From contig NC_087070.1 in assembly GCF_963678635.1 (NCBI RefSeq), forward strand, positions 45,427,467-45,491,466: a DNA stretch of 64,000 bases, read 5' to 3'. The stretch's first letter is position 1. Each line of letters opens with the position of its first letter. The stretch is from Symsagittifera roscoffensis. Lineage: Eukaryota > Xenacoelomorpha > Acoela > Convolutidae. Shown here in pieces: positions 35,101 through 44,835 of this stretch. The position numbers and the translations under genes are program-made. The notes under the pieces are model-generated. The model saw only the letters and a program-made list of their open reading frames with translations, was not told the DNA's origin and did not search any database.

Positions 35101-38100
35101 AAATGTTAGATCCGCACCTGTTCCGACATATTAGCTACGTTCATTTTTTTGCATACTATCACACAATCAGGGAAGGCTATCGCAACAACAGAATAGTTTT
35201 TTTAAAGCTGAAATTCGACCATCGCATCCCATCCCATGTTTCTTGGTAAGTTTCGCCGAAAACTTGTCCAATTATAGTAGCATAGGTCTTCCAATCAACG
35301 AGCAGTTACAAACTAGTGGATATTAGGCCAAATTGCATATTTAGGTAGTGCAAGTTGTCATTGCAATATGTCAACACCCTCAAAAAATTGACCTGCCCAA
35401 ATACACCATAAAAAATAGAATATCATGTTCTGCGGTCAAAGAACCCATGCCAACAATAAAAATTCATCACCCTACCTTCAGTAAAAAAACACCCACCTTC
35501 AGCAAAAATGAAAAAAAAACAGTAGTTTTTATTTTGCTAGGAAAACCGCATTCAAAATAAAATTTTGTTCTGAAGCTAAATTTCGTGCTCTGACAAAGCC
35601 AATATGGGTGAGGAAGGCACCGCACTTGTGGTTGGTATTCTTTGTCTTTATTAGGTTAGGTGGAGTGTATATCTGTACCGCCTTATTTCAATATTCTTTC
35701 TATTTGGGGCTACCTTGGTTGTAGAGCCTTTGTTAAAACCTTCGTTATAATCTTATATTGAAGTCAACTTAACTTCACAAAAATGTCTTGTCAGAAACTC
35801 AGTTTGTCAAATCTGAAACAAAAATCCGGAAATTTTATATTAGGTGGTTCAGTTATGAACACAATGGTTACCCATATGCGGTAATTCTGTTTTAGACTTT
35901 TCAATCATGAACACCCTCGCTTACTATAACCGGTGGGTTTAACAGAAATGGGTTTAACAGATATGGGTTTAACAGAAATGGGATTAACAGCTGGGCGTCT
36001 GAAACTTTCTGAAGCGGTCTTTACTTCACATGACTTTGCTAGATTTCGCATCAAATGTAGTGAAGACGTCCCATGTCAGTTTAGCCAAACCAAAGTTTAT
36101 CAGAAGAGTTCGTTTAATAATCTGGACGAGTCTTGATCTAAACTGCGTTTTCTTTCGTAGTTAAATCGTAGTTGCTGTCTGGCACTAAGAAAATTACGAT
36201 GAAGTTACACAAGCAAATGTAGGCTTTTTGTTCATTCTTTTTCCGCAGGACAGTGAGCGGTCCAGTGTAATCCAGGCCAACATAGTTGCATCGGCGCAAC
36301 CATAGTCAGACTCATCAGAAAACAGGTCACTACTCCATAAGCAACTTGTGAGGGGTCGATGAAGACGTTAAACTAATACCTTGAGTTTGAAGCAACTTTT
36401 TTCAAACTGAAAAAACTTGGGTGTTTTGATGAAAGGAGAAGCTAGATACATGTCAACCCAAATTTGAATTTCACGTCCAAATTTGAATTTTGTTTTTCGG
36501 CCAACCCAAGAAAATTCTTCTTTCCAAAAATCTTGAAGTATAATATGCAACGTTATTATGACAACAAGAGGGCCAACTAAGCAACCGACCAAAAAAAGGA
36601 ATTTCAGTATTGCGTGGTTATTTCCTTCAGTTTCCAGTTTTCATAACTTTTGATGCAAGAAGACTTCTTTATGTCTTTGTTACATAAAACACCAAGGGCA
36701 CGATATTTGATTCGTCTGTGTCCGTTGTCAACCAGTTCAGTTAGGACAGTTGATCAAGTAGGAAAAATCTTCGTCAGGTTGAACCTACTTTTCAAAAGTG
36801 TCGTTTTGAAGAAAAAAATTATTTTCGAATTTCAAAGTAAAAAAAAAGCATTAAAGCTCTTTGAATTTCGAGAACAGTTTTTGATTCGCATTTTTTTTGA
36901 TAAAATTGACAAGTTTCAGAAATCTGATGAATCAATAGGTAAGGCTTTTATTCCGCGGGTAAAGTTGAAAAGTAAAAGTTTTTTTATTCACTTTCGTAAT
37001 AAGATACCGAACTTTGTCCAAGTTTTAGTAGATGAATTGAACTCAATTTAATTTGAACTCAAATGAAGCCAATAGACGTTGGACAAAATTCAACGAACTC
37101 AAGAAAACCGAAGCAAAAATTCAGACTTAACTTTTTTAAACTCAGTTTTTGAACTTATTGACAATTTTTAGATATAATTATCACAATTTGAGACAACTGA
37201 ACCAATAGGTAACTTTATTTTTATTCCGCTGGGAATTCTGGAAAACAAAATCCCCTTTCGAAAATAGAAGTTGCTCCTTTTTTTGACCGTTAAACTTTTG
37301 CAGTTCGATAGTGGAATTTGCCTTGCTTGACAAAAAAAATGAACTGAACTTAAAAAGAAACCAAAGGTCAAACGAATCGACCACGTTTGGTGATTTTTTT
37401 TCAATCACGTTTTTTCGCGCCATTTACTCTTGCGTAACCGGGGAGCGAAATTAGCCTTCCGTTTGACAAACGAACTTGAGTTGAACCCAAAAAACGTATA
37501 TATACCTACTGGCTGCATCAATGTAATTTCTGTAGTTATTAGAGCATATTTTAAGACTTCCTGAAAAAAAATCATCACGACCTATATAAAAGTCTTCACT
37601 ACGTTCACACCGAATCTTGAAAACATGGGCAAACGACTTAACTCATAAAATATAAAATATTTTTCCCAAAAAAATTACCTAGTTCAGTGTCGTCAAATAC
37701 ATTCAGGCCCTCCTCTAGTAGCCTTAGGGTAGCTTTTTCTGATCCAGTAAGCGATTTGGTAGTGCCTGGTAAGCCAGTCTCCGTGTCTGTATCAGAATCC
37801 GAATGGAAAGAACTCTGAAAACGAAATAAATCTTTAAACGTTTTAGCTGATTATATCAATGAGACCTCCATGAAAACTTGCCAAGATAACTAACATACGT
37901 AGGTTACGATACATAATCTCTTGAAACATTCCTAGTGTTAGTTTTGGATCTCGTTAATAATTTCTGGCACTATGGCACCAAGTAAAAACTTTCCACCTCT
38001 ACACAGCACTGATTCAAGGTTAAAGCATAAGCAAAGTTTGTACCTTGAAACAAACTTTCAATAGAATTCTACGTTTTAGTTTATTTTACAATTGGGTTAA

Positions 38101-41100
38101 AGTTTGGACTGATTTTTACCTCCAGATATTTTTCAACTTCGTCTTGAGATGCAGTGCCTATCATTTTTGCCGAAGTTTTGACATCGTAACTCCCTTCGGC
38201 TGATGAGAGACGGTATATAAAGCTTTGTTTCTGTACTCCAATCTGCGCATCGAGTTCTGCAGCAGGACTTGAGCTTGAAATTAGCCTCTCATTTCCAATT
38301 TTTCCGTTTTGCCCATTTTTGTTTTCGTCAACTTGTATAAGATTATACTTGTGGGATTGATTTGATGAACTGGGTTCGTTAGCTTTGCCACTTGGTTCAG
38401 ATTTGATCTGCTTTGTCTTGGTTGGGCTGCTTTTCCTACTTGCAGGGTTACCTGAGGTCGTTGGTTGCTGTGTGTTCTGCTTATGACTTGGACTGCTTTG
38501 CTTTTGCTGTGTCTTAGTGTGTTCCGCGAGTTGTTGATTTATAGCTTTTGGGCGCCTAATTGTTTCGAAGTTCACTGGAAACAAAAAAGAGCATTTTTAA
38601 CAATGATCATAAAATTATAATGATTTCGTTGAAAACAATCACGACAAACAGTTCTGATGAAAAACATGATTGAATCAAGTTTTACTGAGTTCCACAAAAG
38701 AAAAAAATGTTCTGCGCAAAGAAATGAACAGCTATTAAGTTTGTCTTTTTTCCCGATGATAAAAGGTCTGAATCTTCGAGCACGAAACATCGAATTGAGA
38801 GCACTTGGAAACTTTCCTCAAAACATTCCATGAATCGCTTCTATTGAATCAATGAAAAATTTAAGCGGTGATTTGAATATTGACAATCAAAACAAATCTT
38901 GTTGCTCAAAACAACCTAAATACTGTTAAGTTGGATGGATGCACGTCGTGTTACAAAACCATGTCCTGATCTATATGCAATAACTCTGCCTTTGCACCAG
39001 TAAAATTTTCAGAGAACCACAAACTGTCTGATTATTACGCAATTGAATGGTATTTCCGTTCTAACCAAAATCATGTGATAAAAACCCGGTAATCGTGACA
39101 TAGCAATTATAAAATCATGTCTAGGCGATAAATATAAGTTTTAACTAATAATCAGGACCAGGATATCTTAGACGAGTTTATACTTACACAAAGAGACAAA
39201 GCGGAGCTTCGCCACACTTGCGATACAACGCAAGCATAGCATTGCAAGCTGGCGAACAAAACAACAGGGAAAAAAAAGAAAAATATCTTCAAAAATTTAA
39301 TACGTGTCGACTGACGTTCAACTTCAGCAAAACAGTCGCAAGAGAAAATCACCAGCGTTAAACAAGCATTTAGTGCAATCTACAGAGCGGCCACTAAGAG
39401 ACTGAAAAACTTGCTCAGACAACAATTCAGCCGAAAGTGAACGAAAATTCTAATTCTAGGAAAACAACATTGTCATTAAAACTTTAAGCTATTAAGTTAA
39501 AACGCTCGGACGTTTTTACACCTCGCCCTTTAGGTATATATATGATGCAACATAAGGCGACTAAGCTAACTTCAGCTATGCCAAAACCATTTAAGCGAAA
39601 AAAGAACGTAATGAATATCAGAGATTTGTAAACAAACTTACAAGTAGAAAAATTATAATAAAAAATGTTTAAATCAGAAGAAAAAAATCCAAACTTTAGA
39701 AACTAAACCAACAAAAAAAAACAGCCAAACAATGTTCCGACTATTAAAAACTGCCCAGAATAAAATTCAAATAAATACATATCGTAAAAAGGTACGGCCG
39801 GGATTTGAACCAAAGACCTACGGACCCCAAGACACTCGCGCGCGAACATGTGAAAAGGGGCCTCGGACGTAATGAGGTGCCACGATAGAAAAAAAAACAC
39901 TGAAAATTTCAAAAAGCATAAGTCAAAAAACTTTGTAATTCAAATTTAAAAAACGAGCTGCAAGTTTAATTCACTAGCCGCATAAACAATTTGAAAAAAA
40001 AAATCGCTTACACTCGTTTAATTGACAAAGAAAAAAAATATTGACACTTGCGAAGGGGAACTTGAACTCAAAATGAATATGAAACACGCTATCAACTAAC
40101 TAAGCGACTCTTTTAAATTAATTATTAAACTCAAAAGGAAAAAAATTGCTAACGTTTCATGTTCCTTTTTATGAAATTTAAACAGCAGACAGAGATAAAG
40201 ACAAAAACAGAGTTTTACGAACCAGTCACACTTCAGCTAACTTTTCCTGTTTCAGAAAGAAAAGTTACAAATGGGATGAAAGGGTCTTGAACACAATTAA
40301 AAACTTAAAACCACAGAGGGTAAGCGGAGCTTCGCAACACTTGCGCTACAACAAAAAAAATGCATTAGAAGAAAGTGAAAAAAAAAGAGGCAGAAGTCAA
40401 AAAAACTTTCAGTCAATCAGTTGACAAATTACTTGAAAAACCACACCTACAGAAGTTTCAAGTTTGTATTTGATGTTGTTTATAAACAGCTTTAAAAAGC
40501 ATTGGGAATCATTTACAAACTACAGACCGACTTCCAATTTTAGTTAGAACAGCTTAAATAAGAAAAATAACGATGCTTTGGAGAAAGTCCATGCGTTGGA
40601 CCGTAGGCCGACAAAAAATAAGCAGACAAACGATAGTCCGACTATTGAAGTTTTCCAAAAATACTCCTATACATTAAATAAAAAGGTCCGACCAGGACTG
40701 GAACCCTAGCCCTTATTTTCCAAAGGTGCGCGCTTTACCTCTGGACCAAATGGGAAGGGGCCTGAAAGGTGTCGATGTTCCTTAATAAAGTAATGTACAG
40801 TGCTGATTTAAGTTATCCGGACAAAACGAACAAAAAAACTTGTATTTTCAAAGGAATTTTTCTCAAATTGGGTTAAGATTGGGCAAAAATGAAGAGAACA
40901 AAAGTTGCTAAGAATTTCATCAGAATTAATAGGGTGCATTTTTTCCCTAAAAATCTCAACCAAAACTTTACCCCAAAAATGGGTCATTTTGGCTTTTTTC
41001 AATTGATCAAAAATTACGCAGAAACTACTTTGTTATTTGATAAGAAAATTATATCACAAGAAGCCCCTTAAGCAGCCCAAAAAATTTTAAGGAAAGTTTA

Positions 41101-42177
41101 ATCTCCAAAAACCAGTATAAGAGAAAAAAATTTTACTTGATAGTCATTAAATGTGAATTTACTAGATAAAACCCAGCATCTCTGTTTGAAAACAAATTTT
41201 AAACAATTTTCGCAAATTTTGTTACGCTGTGTATGAGGCATCTTGTGATATAATTTTCTTATCAATTAACAAAGTAGTTTCAGCGGAATTTTTGATTAAC
41301 TGAAAAAAGCCAAAATGACCCATTTTTGGGGTAAAATTTTGGTTGAGAATTTCGGAGAAAAAGTAATACCATATTAATTCTAATGAAATTCTAAGCAACT
41401 TTTGTTCTATTCACTTTTTGTCTAATTTTAACCCAATTTGAGAAAAATGTGTTTGAAAACTCAAGTTTTGTTCGTTTTGTCCGGATACATTAAATCAGCA
41501 CTGTATACATACATACAAAAATACATGATGGAAAAGAGACCAACTTCCATACGTGATTCGAACCCGAGACCTGTAAGAAAAGTTGTTGACGGGGAAAAGT
41601 CTAGTTCCCGATTACAACAAGTCACTTGCTCTCACAGTGAAATCACAGATCTGTTTTTGAGTTTCTCTTAGAAAACAATTTCAGAAAGAAAGCTTCAGAA
41701 ATCACAAGTCCAAAACAACTTTTCGGGAACAAGACAAAAAACATCTTATCTTCCTTCGCTACATTTTTCGTGCAAGCAAGCAAGAACGTCAAGTTGTTTG
41801 ATTTAATTTTTAAAATGATTTGCTTTAAACCTGATGAAGGGAAAATGTCCGTCCAAAAACAGACTTTTTGGGACTTTGCGATAGTGTCAGTAATTCAGTG
41901 GCAAGTTCATTAGTGTCAGTTATTTTGCACCCCGAAATAAATTATTGGAACTGTACGTACTGAAAGTGGGTTTGGGACCTATGTGTTTAGTTTGGGGCTG
42001 AGAACTCGGCAGTCCGACTGCCTCTGGGTTGAAAGAGTCCTTGACAACTAGATTCCACTCACTAGCCGAGACAGTGTTGAGGGAAAGTGTCGAGAGGTAC
42101 TTGTCATGAATACCCATCCCTCCCCCTAATGTTAGCGTGGAGACACCTTTAGAAAGCTTGGTTGAACGGGCCCCCAT
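31926..42177 (-). CDS. Unidentified five-exon host gene, predicted 577-residue N-myristoylated scaffold-like protein
   Basis: Five - strand coding exons join in phase: 42177-41931, 38574-38120, 37814-37679, 34887-34200 and 32133-31926, totalling 1734 nt with one stop. The predicted protein begins MGARSTKLSKG, which fits the N-myristoylation rule (Gly2, small residue at 6). It is mostly disordered: a Gln/Ser/Lys-rich stretch in exon 2, a Ser/Asp/Thr segment in exon 3, and an acidic DEDEDDDY run plus two related motifs (IPPPDYDSAL and IPAPDYDETD) in exon 4. Near the C-terminus SPSVRNMVKRFESVTP forms a short amphipathic helix. Four introns of 304 bp to 3.4 kb hold SINEs, MITEs and a BEL/Pao fragment. 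I do not recognise the family; membrane-anchored adaptor or cytoskeletal scaffold is a guess. Start: ATG 13 nt after a TTTCAG acceptor, so a 5' untranslated exon must lie upstream. The exon 1 donor (CGGG/GTGCAA) is weak, but its phase fits. Confidence 0.65.
32697..32947. mobile_element. 251-bp MITE with TA target-site duplication
   Basis: The left terminus GTGCAACACCTTTTTTGAGC pairs with the right terminus, which is the complement of GTGCAACAATTTGTTTTGAG. The flanking dinucleotides are TA at 32695-32696 and 32948-32949. It has no coding capacity and lies inside intron 4 of host gene 1. Confidence 0.7.
32985..33040 (-). repeat. Short conserved core shared with two other tRNA-like repeats
   Basis: On the - strand: TATTGCAATGGGATACTATG, then ACTTTTCTGTTA. 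The same core (TTGNAATCGGGNACTANACT, then TTTNCCCGTNAA) recurs at 41580-41620 and 52040-52090, which makes a common SINE core likely. Confidence 0.5.
33374..33671. repeat. CAGTTGGAAAAGAG repeat family, near-complete copy with TATA-like end
   Basis: 298 bp from CAGTTGGAAAAGAGTTAATG to CAATGGAACTG. The ends are imperfect inverted repeats (CAGTT ... CAATGAACG against CAGTTTCAATGAACGTAG in better copies). The right part holds CGACCTATATAAGAGTC. This fits a MITE-like element present at least eight times in the window. Confidence 0.75.
34200..34887 (-). CDS. Host gene 1, exon 4 (largest exon)
   Basis: Acceptor AATTTTAG, donor ACA/GTAAGT (strong). It encodes 229 codons with an acidic patch (DMSDEDEDDDYN), the repeated Pro-Asp-Tyr-Asp motifs PPPDYDSALQTSRYVNSVMS and APDYDETDGSLSLLS, each followed by a similar (R)xxNSVMS/ARIMSM helix-like segment, and VDLHEIIDIDSRTK. 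The duplicated motif-plus-helix arrangement suggests an internal repeat used for binding. Confidence 0.78.
34958..35118. mobile_element. Short G-rich MITE-like repeat
   Basis: The left side AGCGGATTTAGGGGGGG and the right side, the complement of GCGGATCTAACATTTTATTG, form imperfect inverted ends around a sequence that reads through a Gly/Pro-type G-run. Widespread repeats beginning GCGGAT(T/C)TAGGGGG occur in many animals. Confidence 0.45.
35140..35925. other. Intron sequence of host gene 1, nothing recognised
   Basis: AT-rich DNA in intron 3 without exon, repeat or RNA gene that I can support. The AAACACCCACCTTCAGCAAAAA-like words near 35470-35510 are a two-copy local repeat. Confidence 0.35.
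35930..35992. repeat. 15-bp tandem repeat, four units
   Basis: GGGTTTAACAGAAAT, GGGTTTAACAGATAT, GGGTTTAACAGAAAT and GGGATTAACAG in direct succession, the core being GGGTTTAACAGAAAT. Confidence 0.8.
36150..36360 (-). mobile_element. BEL/Pao integrase-core fragment (fossil)
   Basis: The - strand translation contains CNYVGLDYTGPLTVL followed by KAYICLCNF. This corresponds to the first catalytic block of BEL/Pao-type integrases (VG.DY.GP ... K.Y+CLF). Only about 200 bp are recognisable, no other part of the element is seen nearby, and it is an old remnant in intron 3 of host gene 1. Confidence 0.75.
36800..36990. repeat. CAGTTGGAAAAGAG repeat family, partial copy
   Basis: Shares AAGCTCTTTGAATTTCGAGAA, TTTTTTTGATAAAATTGAC and CAATAGGTAAGGCTTTTATTCCG with the other copies. 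The larger + strand frame across this piece is therefore not a gene. Confidence 0.7.
37170..37612. repeat. CAGTTGGAAAAGAG repeat family, right-hand part with TATA-like box
   Basis: Contains TTTATTCCGCTGGGAATTCTG, CGATAGTGGAATTTGCCTT, GAACTGAACTTAAAAAGAAA and ends CGACCTATATAAAAGTC then TTCACTACGTTCA. The order is identical to the copies at 43349-43757 and 49440-49724. Confidence 0.75.
37679..37814 (-). CDS. Host gene 1, exon 3 (small exon)
   Basis: Acceptor CGTTTTCAG, donor CTAG/GTAATT. It reads SSFHSDSDTDTETGLPG and then SEKATLRLLEEGLNVFDDTEL in phase 0 and leaves one base, which combines with the TG at the start of the next exon to give Val. At 136 nt it is too short for a simple open-frame scan. 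The acidic Ser/Asp start resembles a casein-kinase-type phosphorylation cluster. Confidence 0.75.
38120..38574 (-). CDS. Host gene 1, exon 2
   Basis: Acceptor TTTCCAG, donor GAG/GTAAAAA. It encodes 151 codons: NFETIRRPKAINQQLAEH, then a Gln/Ser/Thr/Lys-rich low-complexity stretch, then the better-ordered SFIYRLSSAEGSYDVKTSAK and TASQDEVEKYLE. It enters needing two bases and leaves in phase 0, matching its neighbours. Confidence 0.75.
39715..39875 (-). mobile_element. tRNA-derived SINE, family 2, copy 1
   Basis: On the - strand a tRNA-like head (GAGTGTCTTGGGGTCC) has a perfect box B GGTTCAAATCC at 39811-39801. CCGTACCTTTTTA and a body ending AATAGTCGGAACATTGTTTG follow. The second copy at 40610-40765 shares box, T-run and tail at the same spacing. 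This is not a functional tRNA: the acceptor stem does not close. Confidence 0.75.
40610..40765 (-). mobile_element. tRNA-derived SINE, family 2, copy 2
   Basis: On the - strand: box A-like TCCAGAGGTAAAGCGCGC (about 40745-40728), box B GGTTCCAGTCC (40705-40695), GGTCGGACCTTTTTA, then the body with AATAGTCGGACTATCGTTTG. About 900 bp from copy 1 and in the same orientation. Both lie in intron 1 of host gene 1. Confidence 0.78.
40798..41503. mobile_element. 706-bp MITE with ~280-bp terminal inverted repeats and TA duplication
   Basis: It starts CAGTGCTGATTTAAGTTATC, then CGGACAAAACGAAC. It ends with the complement CGTTTTGTCCGGATACATTA, then AATCAGCACTG. Pairing continues inward over about 280 bp (for example CCCCAAAAATGGGTCATTTT against its complement near 41330). 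TA flanks both ends (40796-40797, 41504-41505). Termini beginning CAGTGCTG and TA targets point to Tc1/mariner transposition. The long arms are unusual and would make a long hairpin RNA if transcribed; it lies in intron 1 of host gene 1. Confidence 0.9.
41515..41645 (-). repeat. tRNA-like SINE-type repeat with conserved core
   Basis: The - strand reads GAGAGCAAGTGACTTGTTGT and AATCGGGAACTAGACTTTTC, then CCCGTCAACAAC, an intact box B GGTTCGAATC (near 41565) and a TTTTTGTATGTA tail. The AATCGGG core is shared with 32985-33040 and 52030-52190. Confidence 0.6.
41931..42177 (-). CDS. Host gene 1, first coding exon
   Basis: Reads MGARSTKLSKG ... GGGMGIHDKYLSTLSLNTVS ... SSNNLFR and ends one base into a codon. 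The acceptor TGTTTCAG ends at 42191. ATG lies 13 nt inside the exon, so the exon is partly 5' untranslated (to 42190). The frame would stop three codons after the proposed weak donor GTGCAA at 41930-41929. An alternative reading is therefore that this is a terminal exon of another transcript; the exact phase match to the next exon favours joining. Confidence 0.55.
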
Positions 42178-42199
42178 CGCATGCAGAAATCTGAAACAA

Positions 42200-42865
42200 T
42201 TAATATACTACTGAAATCTGAAACCAACTGATTTCCGGCTTATTCTTCCAAATTTTGAATACTGAATTATGATTGGTTTACAAAGGATTCACGCATTCGG
42301 CCCTGCTGTTATGTTGACTTCGCCGACCTAGCAGAAATAAATTATAACCCTCAAGCGTATATTGAACTTTAAAATTAGAGAATGAAAATTGGTGATCGAA
42401 CCATTTATTTGCATTTGCTTGTTGACGACCCCAGACCGATTGCAGTCTATTTTAAGGCGCAGAAAGGTGATTTCTAACGACTGAACATGAAAAACAATCC
42501 CTGCGGTTCGTAAGATCAGAAGTACTTTCAATACAATCATCAAATGGGAAAAAGTTAGGCACGAATATTCATTAGTTTGACCTCAGCTACGAATTCAACG
42601 GTATCATCTGATAACCACCCAAGATAAAATATCAATGTTAGCAAACAAAATAATCAATTACGCAATCAGATTCACATTTTCGAGCATAACTAACAGCTAC
42701 ACATAAATCACTTTTTGAACAAAAGTTGAATAATATTGGGGGCAAACAAAAAATTCCGAAAGCGTAATTCCGAACCATCATAATCGATGTAAATTTTCTC
42801 AGAATCAAGTGTAGAGCATGTTACAGAAAAAGCACCAGCATAAATCAAGGTAGAACAACGACTTT
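42200..42865. other. Between host genes; 5' part of host gene 1, no coding exon supported
   Basis: The region should contain a 5' untranslated exon of host gene 1 and its promoter, but I cannot place either. A - strand frame at 42328-42543 has an acceptor-like TTTCATGTTCAG, but its phase does not fit the next exon. Confidence 0.35.
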
Positions 42866-42871
42866 TTTTTC

Positions 42872-43080
42872 AAGACAGTTTATCCACGAGGAAAAGGACC
42901 AAAATACGAGCTATTTAGCTCTTTCCAGAGATCGGCTGGTTAGGACATAGGTTCACAGTTTTCTTGGTTAATTCTCTGGGCTGGATAATGTTCCTCGCCC
43001 TCAAGCGGCTAGCATGGATCATGGTGGGTCTCGAAGGTTTCGATTCAGAGGCGGATGCATAGCCTTTTCACCACCGCGCC
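42872..43080 (-). mobile_element. tRNA-derived SINE, family 1, copy 2
   Basis: Read from 43080 on the - strand: GGCGCGGTGGTGAAAAGG with box A TGGTGAAAAGG (43073-43063), box B-like CCTTCGAGACC (about 43037-43026), then CACCATGATCCATGC, CTTGAGGGCGAGGAACATTA and the tail TTGGTCCTTTTCCTCGTGGA. It matches the copy at 25303-25494 throughout. Confidence 0.82.
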
Positions 43081-43348
43081 GCAAAACTTGAAAAGCTAAA
43101 AAACTCAAAAGCTCATCAAAAGACGCAATATGAGAACAATAAGCCGATAAAGCATCAGCCGAATTAATAGTGAAAAACGAAAACAAACGAGCTAAATAAA
43201 ATTAGACCAAATCGGAGTTCGCAAGTTCCAAAACTAATGTTGAAAAAAAATTGAAGAACCAGATTTTTCAATACAAAAGATGCTAAGAACATCTCAATTG
43301 ATTTTCGACGGTACCGGCACTCAGAAAGCTCGAATCATAGCAAACTGA

Positions 43349-43757
43349 CAGTTGGAAAAGAGTAATGAACGCAAGGAAACTGACAGAAAAAAATAGATGG
43401 CCATAAAGCTCTTTGAATTTGGAGAACAATTTATGATGGACACTTTTTTGTTAAAATTAACCTAATTTGAGAAAACTGGATCAAAGGTAAAACTTTTATT
43501 TCGCTGAGAAATCTGATAATTAATTTCCATTTTCGAAATAAGTCGATCACGTTTTTCGTGACCTTTACAATTTGCTGTTCGATAGTGGAGTTTGCTTTCC
43601 TTTTAACAATATACATGCACTGAACTTAAGAAGAAATCACAAGTCAAACCGCGAAAAATCAAAGTTGAGCATGAACAAATTTCAAGACTTTTCCAAAAAA
43701 AATAAGCAAGACCTTTATAAGAGTACTCATTACGTTCATTACTCTTCATGAGAAAAT
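43349..43757. repeat. CAGTTGGAAAAGAG repeat family, longest copy
   Basis: About 400 bp from CAGTTGGAAAAGAGTAATGA through GCTCTTTGAATTTGGAGAAC, GACACTTTTTTGTTAAAATT, CGATAGTGGAGTTTGC, CACTGAACTTAAGAAGAAAT and GACCTTTATAAGAGTAC to CTCATTACGTTCATTAC. It serves as the reference copy for the family. Confidence 0.78.
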
Positions 43758-43759
43758 GA

Positions 43760-44610
43760 TTCAGCAATCTTGTTAGACAAGTTGTTTACCTGCAAAAATA
43801 CTTAATGCAATTTGCTAACGTTTGCTAACCTAACTGCAAGCTTACAACTAAATGTCTGGCAACACCCAGAATCAATTGCCGGACCTGCAGATTACAAAAA
43901 CTCTAATTAACGAGGCCTTGTTTATCACATTTACTTGAAAAATATCGGTAGAAATGAACGTATTCTAATTTTCAAAAATTAGACTTCATCATTTAAAAAA
44001 CATTGCGACATAAGCTCGACTAGGTTAAATAGCAAAAAGTAGATAGTTCATAAAGTAGAAAAAATTATATTAATTAATCAGAATATATGAAAGAAGCAAA
44101 CGTACGACATGAATATTTATTATTTTTGTATACGTTTGTTTTTCTTACCTCGATTTTGATTGTTTAATATTTGTTTGAGTGGTTAGTATTTGTCTTCTTT
44201 TTGACAAAAACGAAATACAGCGTGCCTAATAGTTGACAGCACTCCACTCGGCTAATATATAATGCAAAAAAAATGCGCCAATTATATAGGGGGAAAAATA
44301 GTTATATGGTTCAACTTATGACAAGATTTGCTTGTGATTACACGATCTGTCTCGGTATAATTCACTAATCATCGCAGCTAAGTCGTCAAAAAGCGGCCAG
44401 GGACATTCTATAAAACTGCGGATAAATTAAAACTAAATGCTTCCCTTTTCAAATATTGAAATCAAGACAAGATGACATTCTTCAGGATAGAATCATACCG
44501 AACCGTTGAACTACAATTCAAAGTAAATCAGTCAACTGTAATAATTTCAATTGAACTGTACAAACTTAGGATGAGTGAGCATTATTATCTAGGCATTCAA
44601 ATTTAGAAAT
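43760..44610. other. Intergenic DNA between the two host genes, nothing recognised
   Basis: AT-rich sequence downstream of the ZYG11-like gene's polyadenylation signals, in tandem orientation with host gene 1. No exon or RNA gene seen. Confidence 0.35.
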
Positions 44611-44617
44611 ATAATTG

Positions 44618-44633
44618 TTTATTCTAATTTATT
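44618..44633 (-). terminator. Two polyadenylation signals of the ZYG11-like gene
   Basis: On the - strand AATAAA occurs at 44633-44628 and again at 44623-44618, only 5 and 15 nt after the TAG stop. They support the predicted gene end and imply a very short 3' untranslated region. Confidence 0.7.
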
Positions 44634-44638
44634 CGCAT

Positions 44639-44835
44639 CTAACTACTTTCTTCTCTTTCTTTACTTTCTTCTCTTTCTTTACTTTCTTCAGTTTTTTCGG
44701 TCTTGTTTATGATCTGGAGGAGCAATCTGCAATGTTCGTGTAGATCGGACCCTGCAGTTGCGTCCTTGTACACCTTGTGGAGTATTTCTTCACCCCCTTC
44801 TCCCAATAGCATGCCCACGTACTTGTCAGGATAAA
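44639..44835 (-). CDS. ZYG11B: ZYG11-like gene, last exon
   Basis: Acceptor TTTGTTTCAG. It reads VYPDKYVGMLLGEGGEEILH, where human ZYG11B has a similar (S)RYCSMLIEEGGLQHLY, and then a helix RLLLQIINKTEK. It ends in a short repeat of KEREES encoded by a TTTACTTTCTTCTCTTTC tandem. The repeat-derived C-terminus is lineage specific. Two AATAAA signals follow the TAG. Confidence 0.85.

Noticed and set aside
36650-37051. 133-codon + strand frame
   Set aside because: It runs through a partial copy of the CAGTTGGAAAAGAG repeat family and has Phe/Lys-rich chance composition.
38572-38790. 72-codon - strand frame
   Set aside because: Lies in the intron just upstream of exon 2 and overlaps its acceptor; no coding character.
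39781-39860. Possible tRNA gene on the - strand
   Set aside because: Box B is perfect but the acceptor stem does not close; a second copy with the same non-tRNA tail shows it is a SINE.
42328-42543. Possible extra exon of host gene 1
   Set aside because: There is an acceptor-like sequence, but the phase does not match the next exon and the translation looks random.
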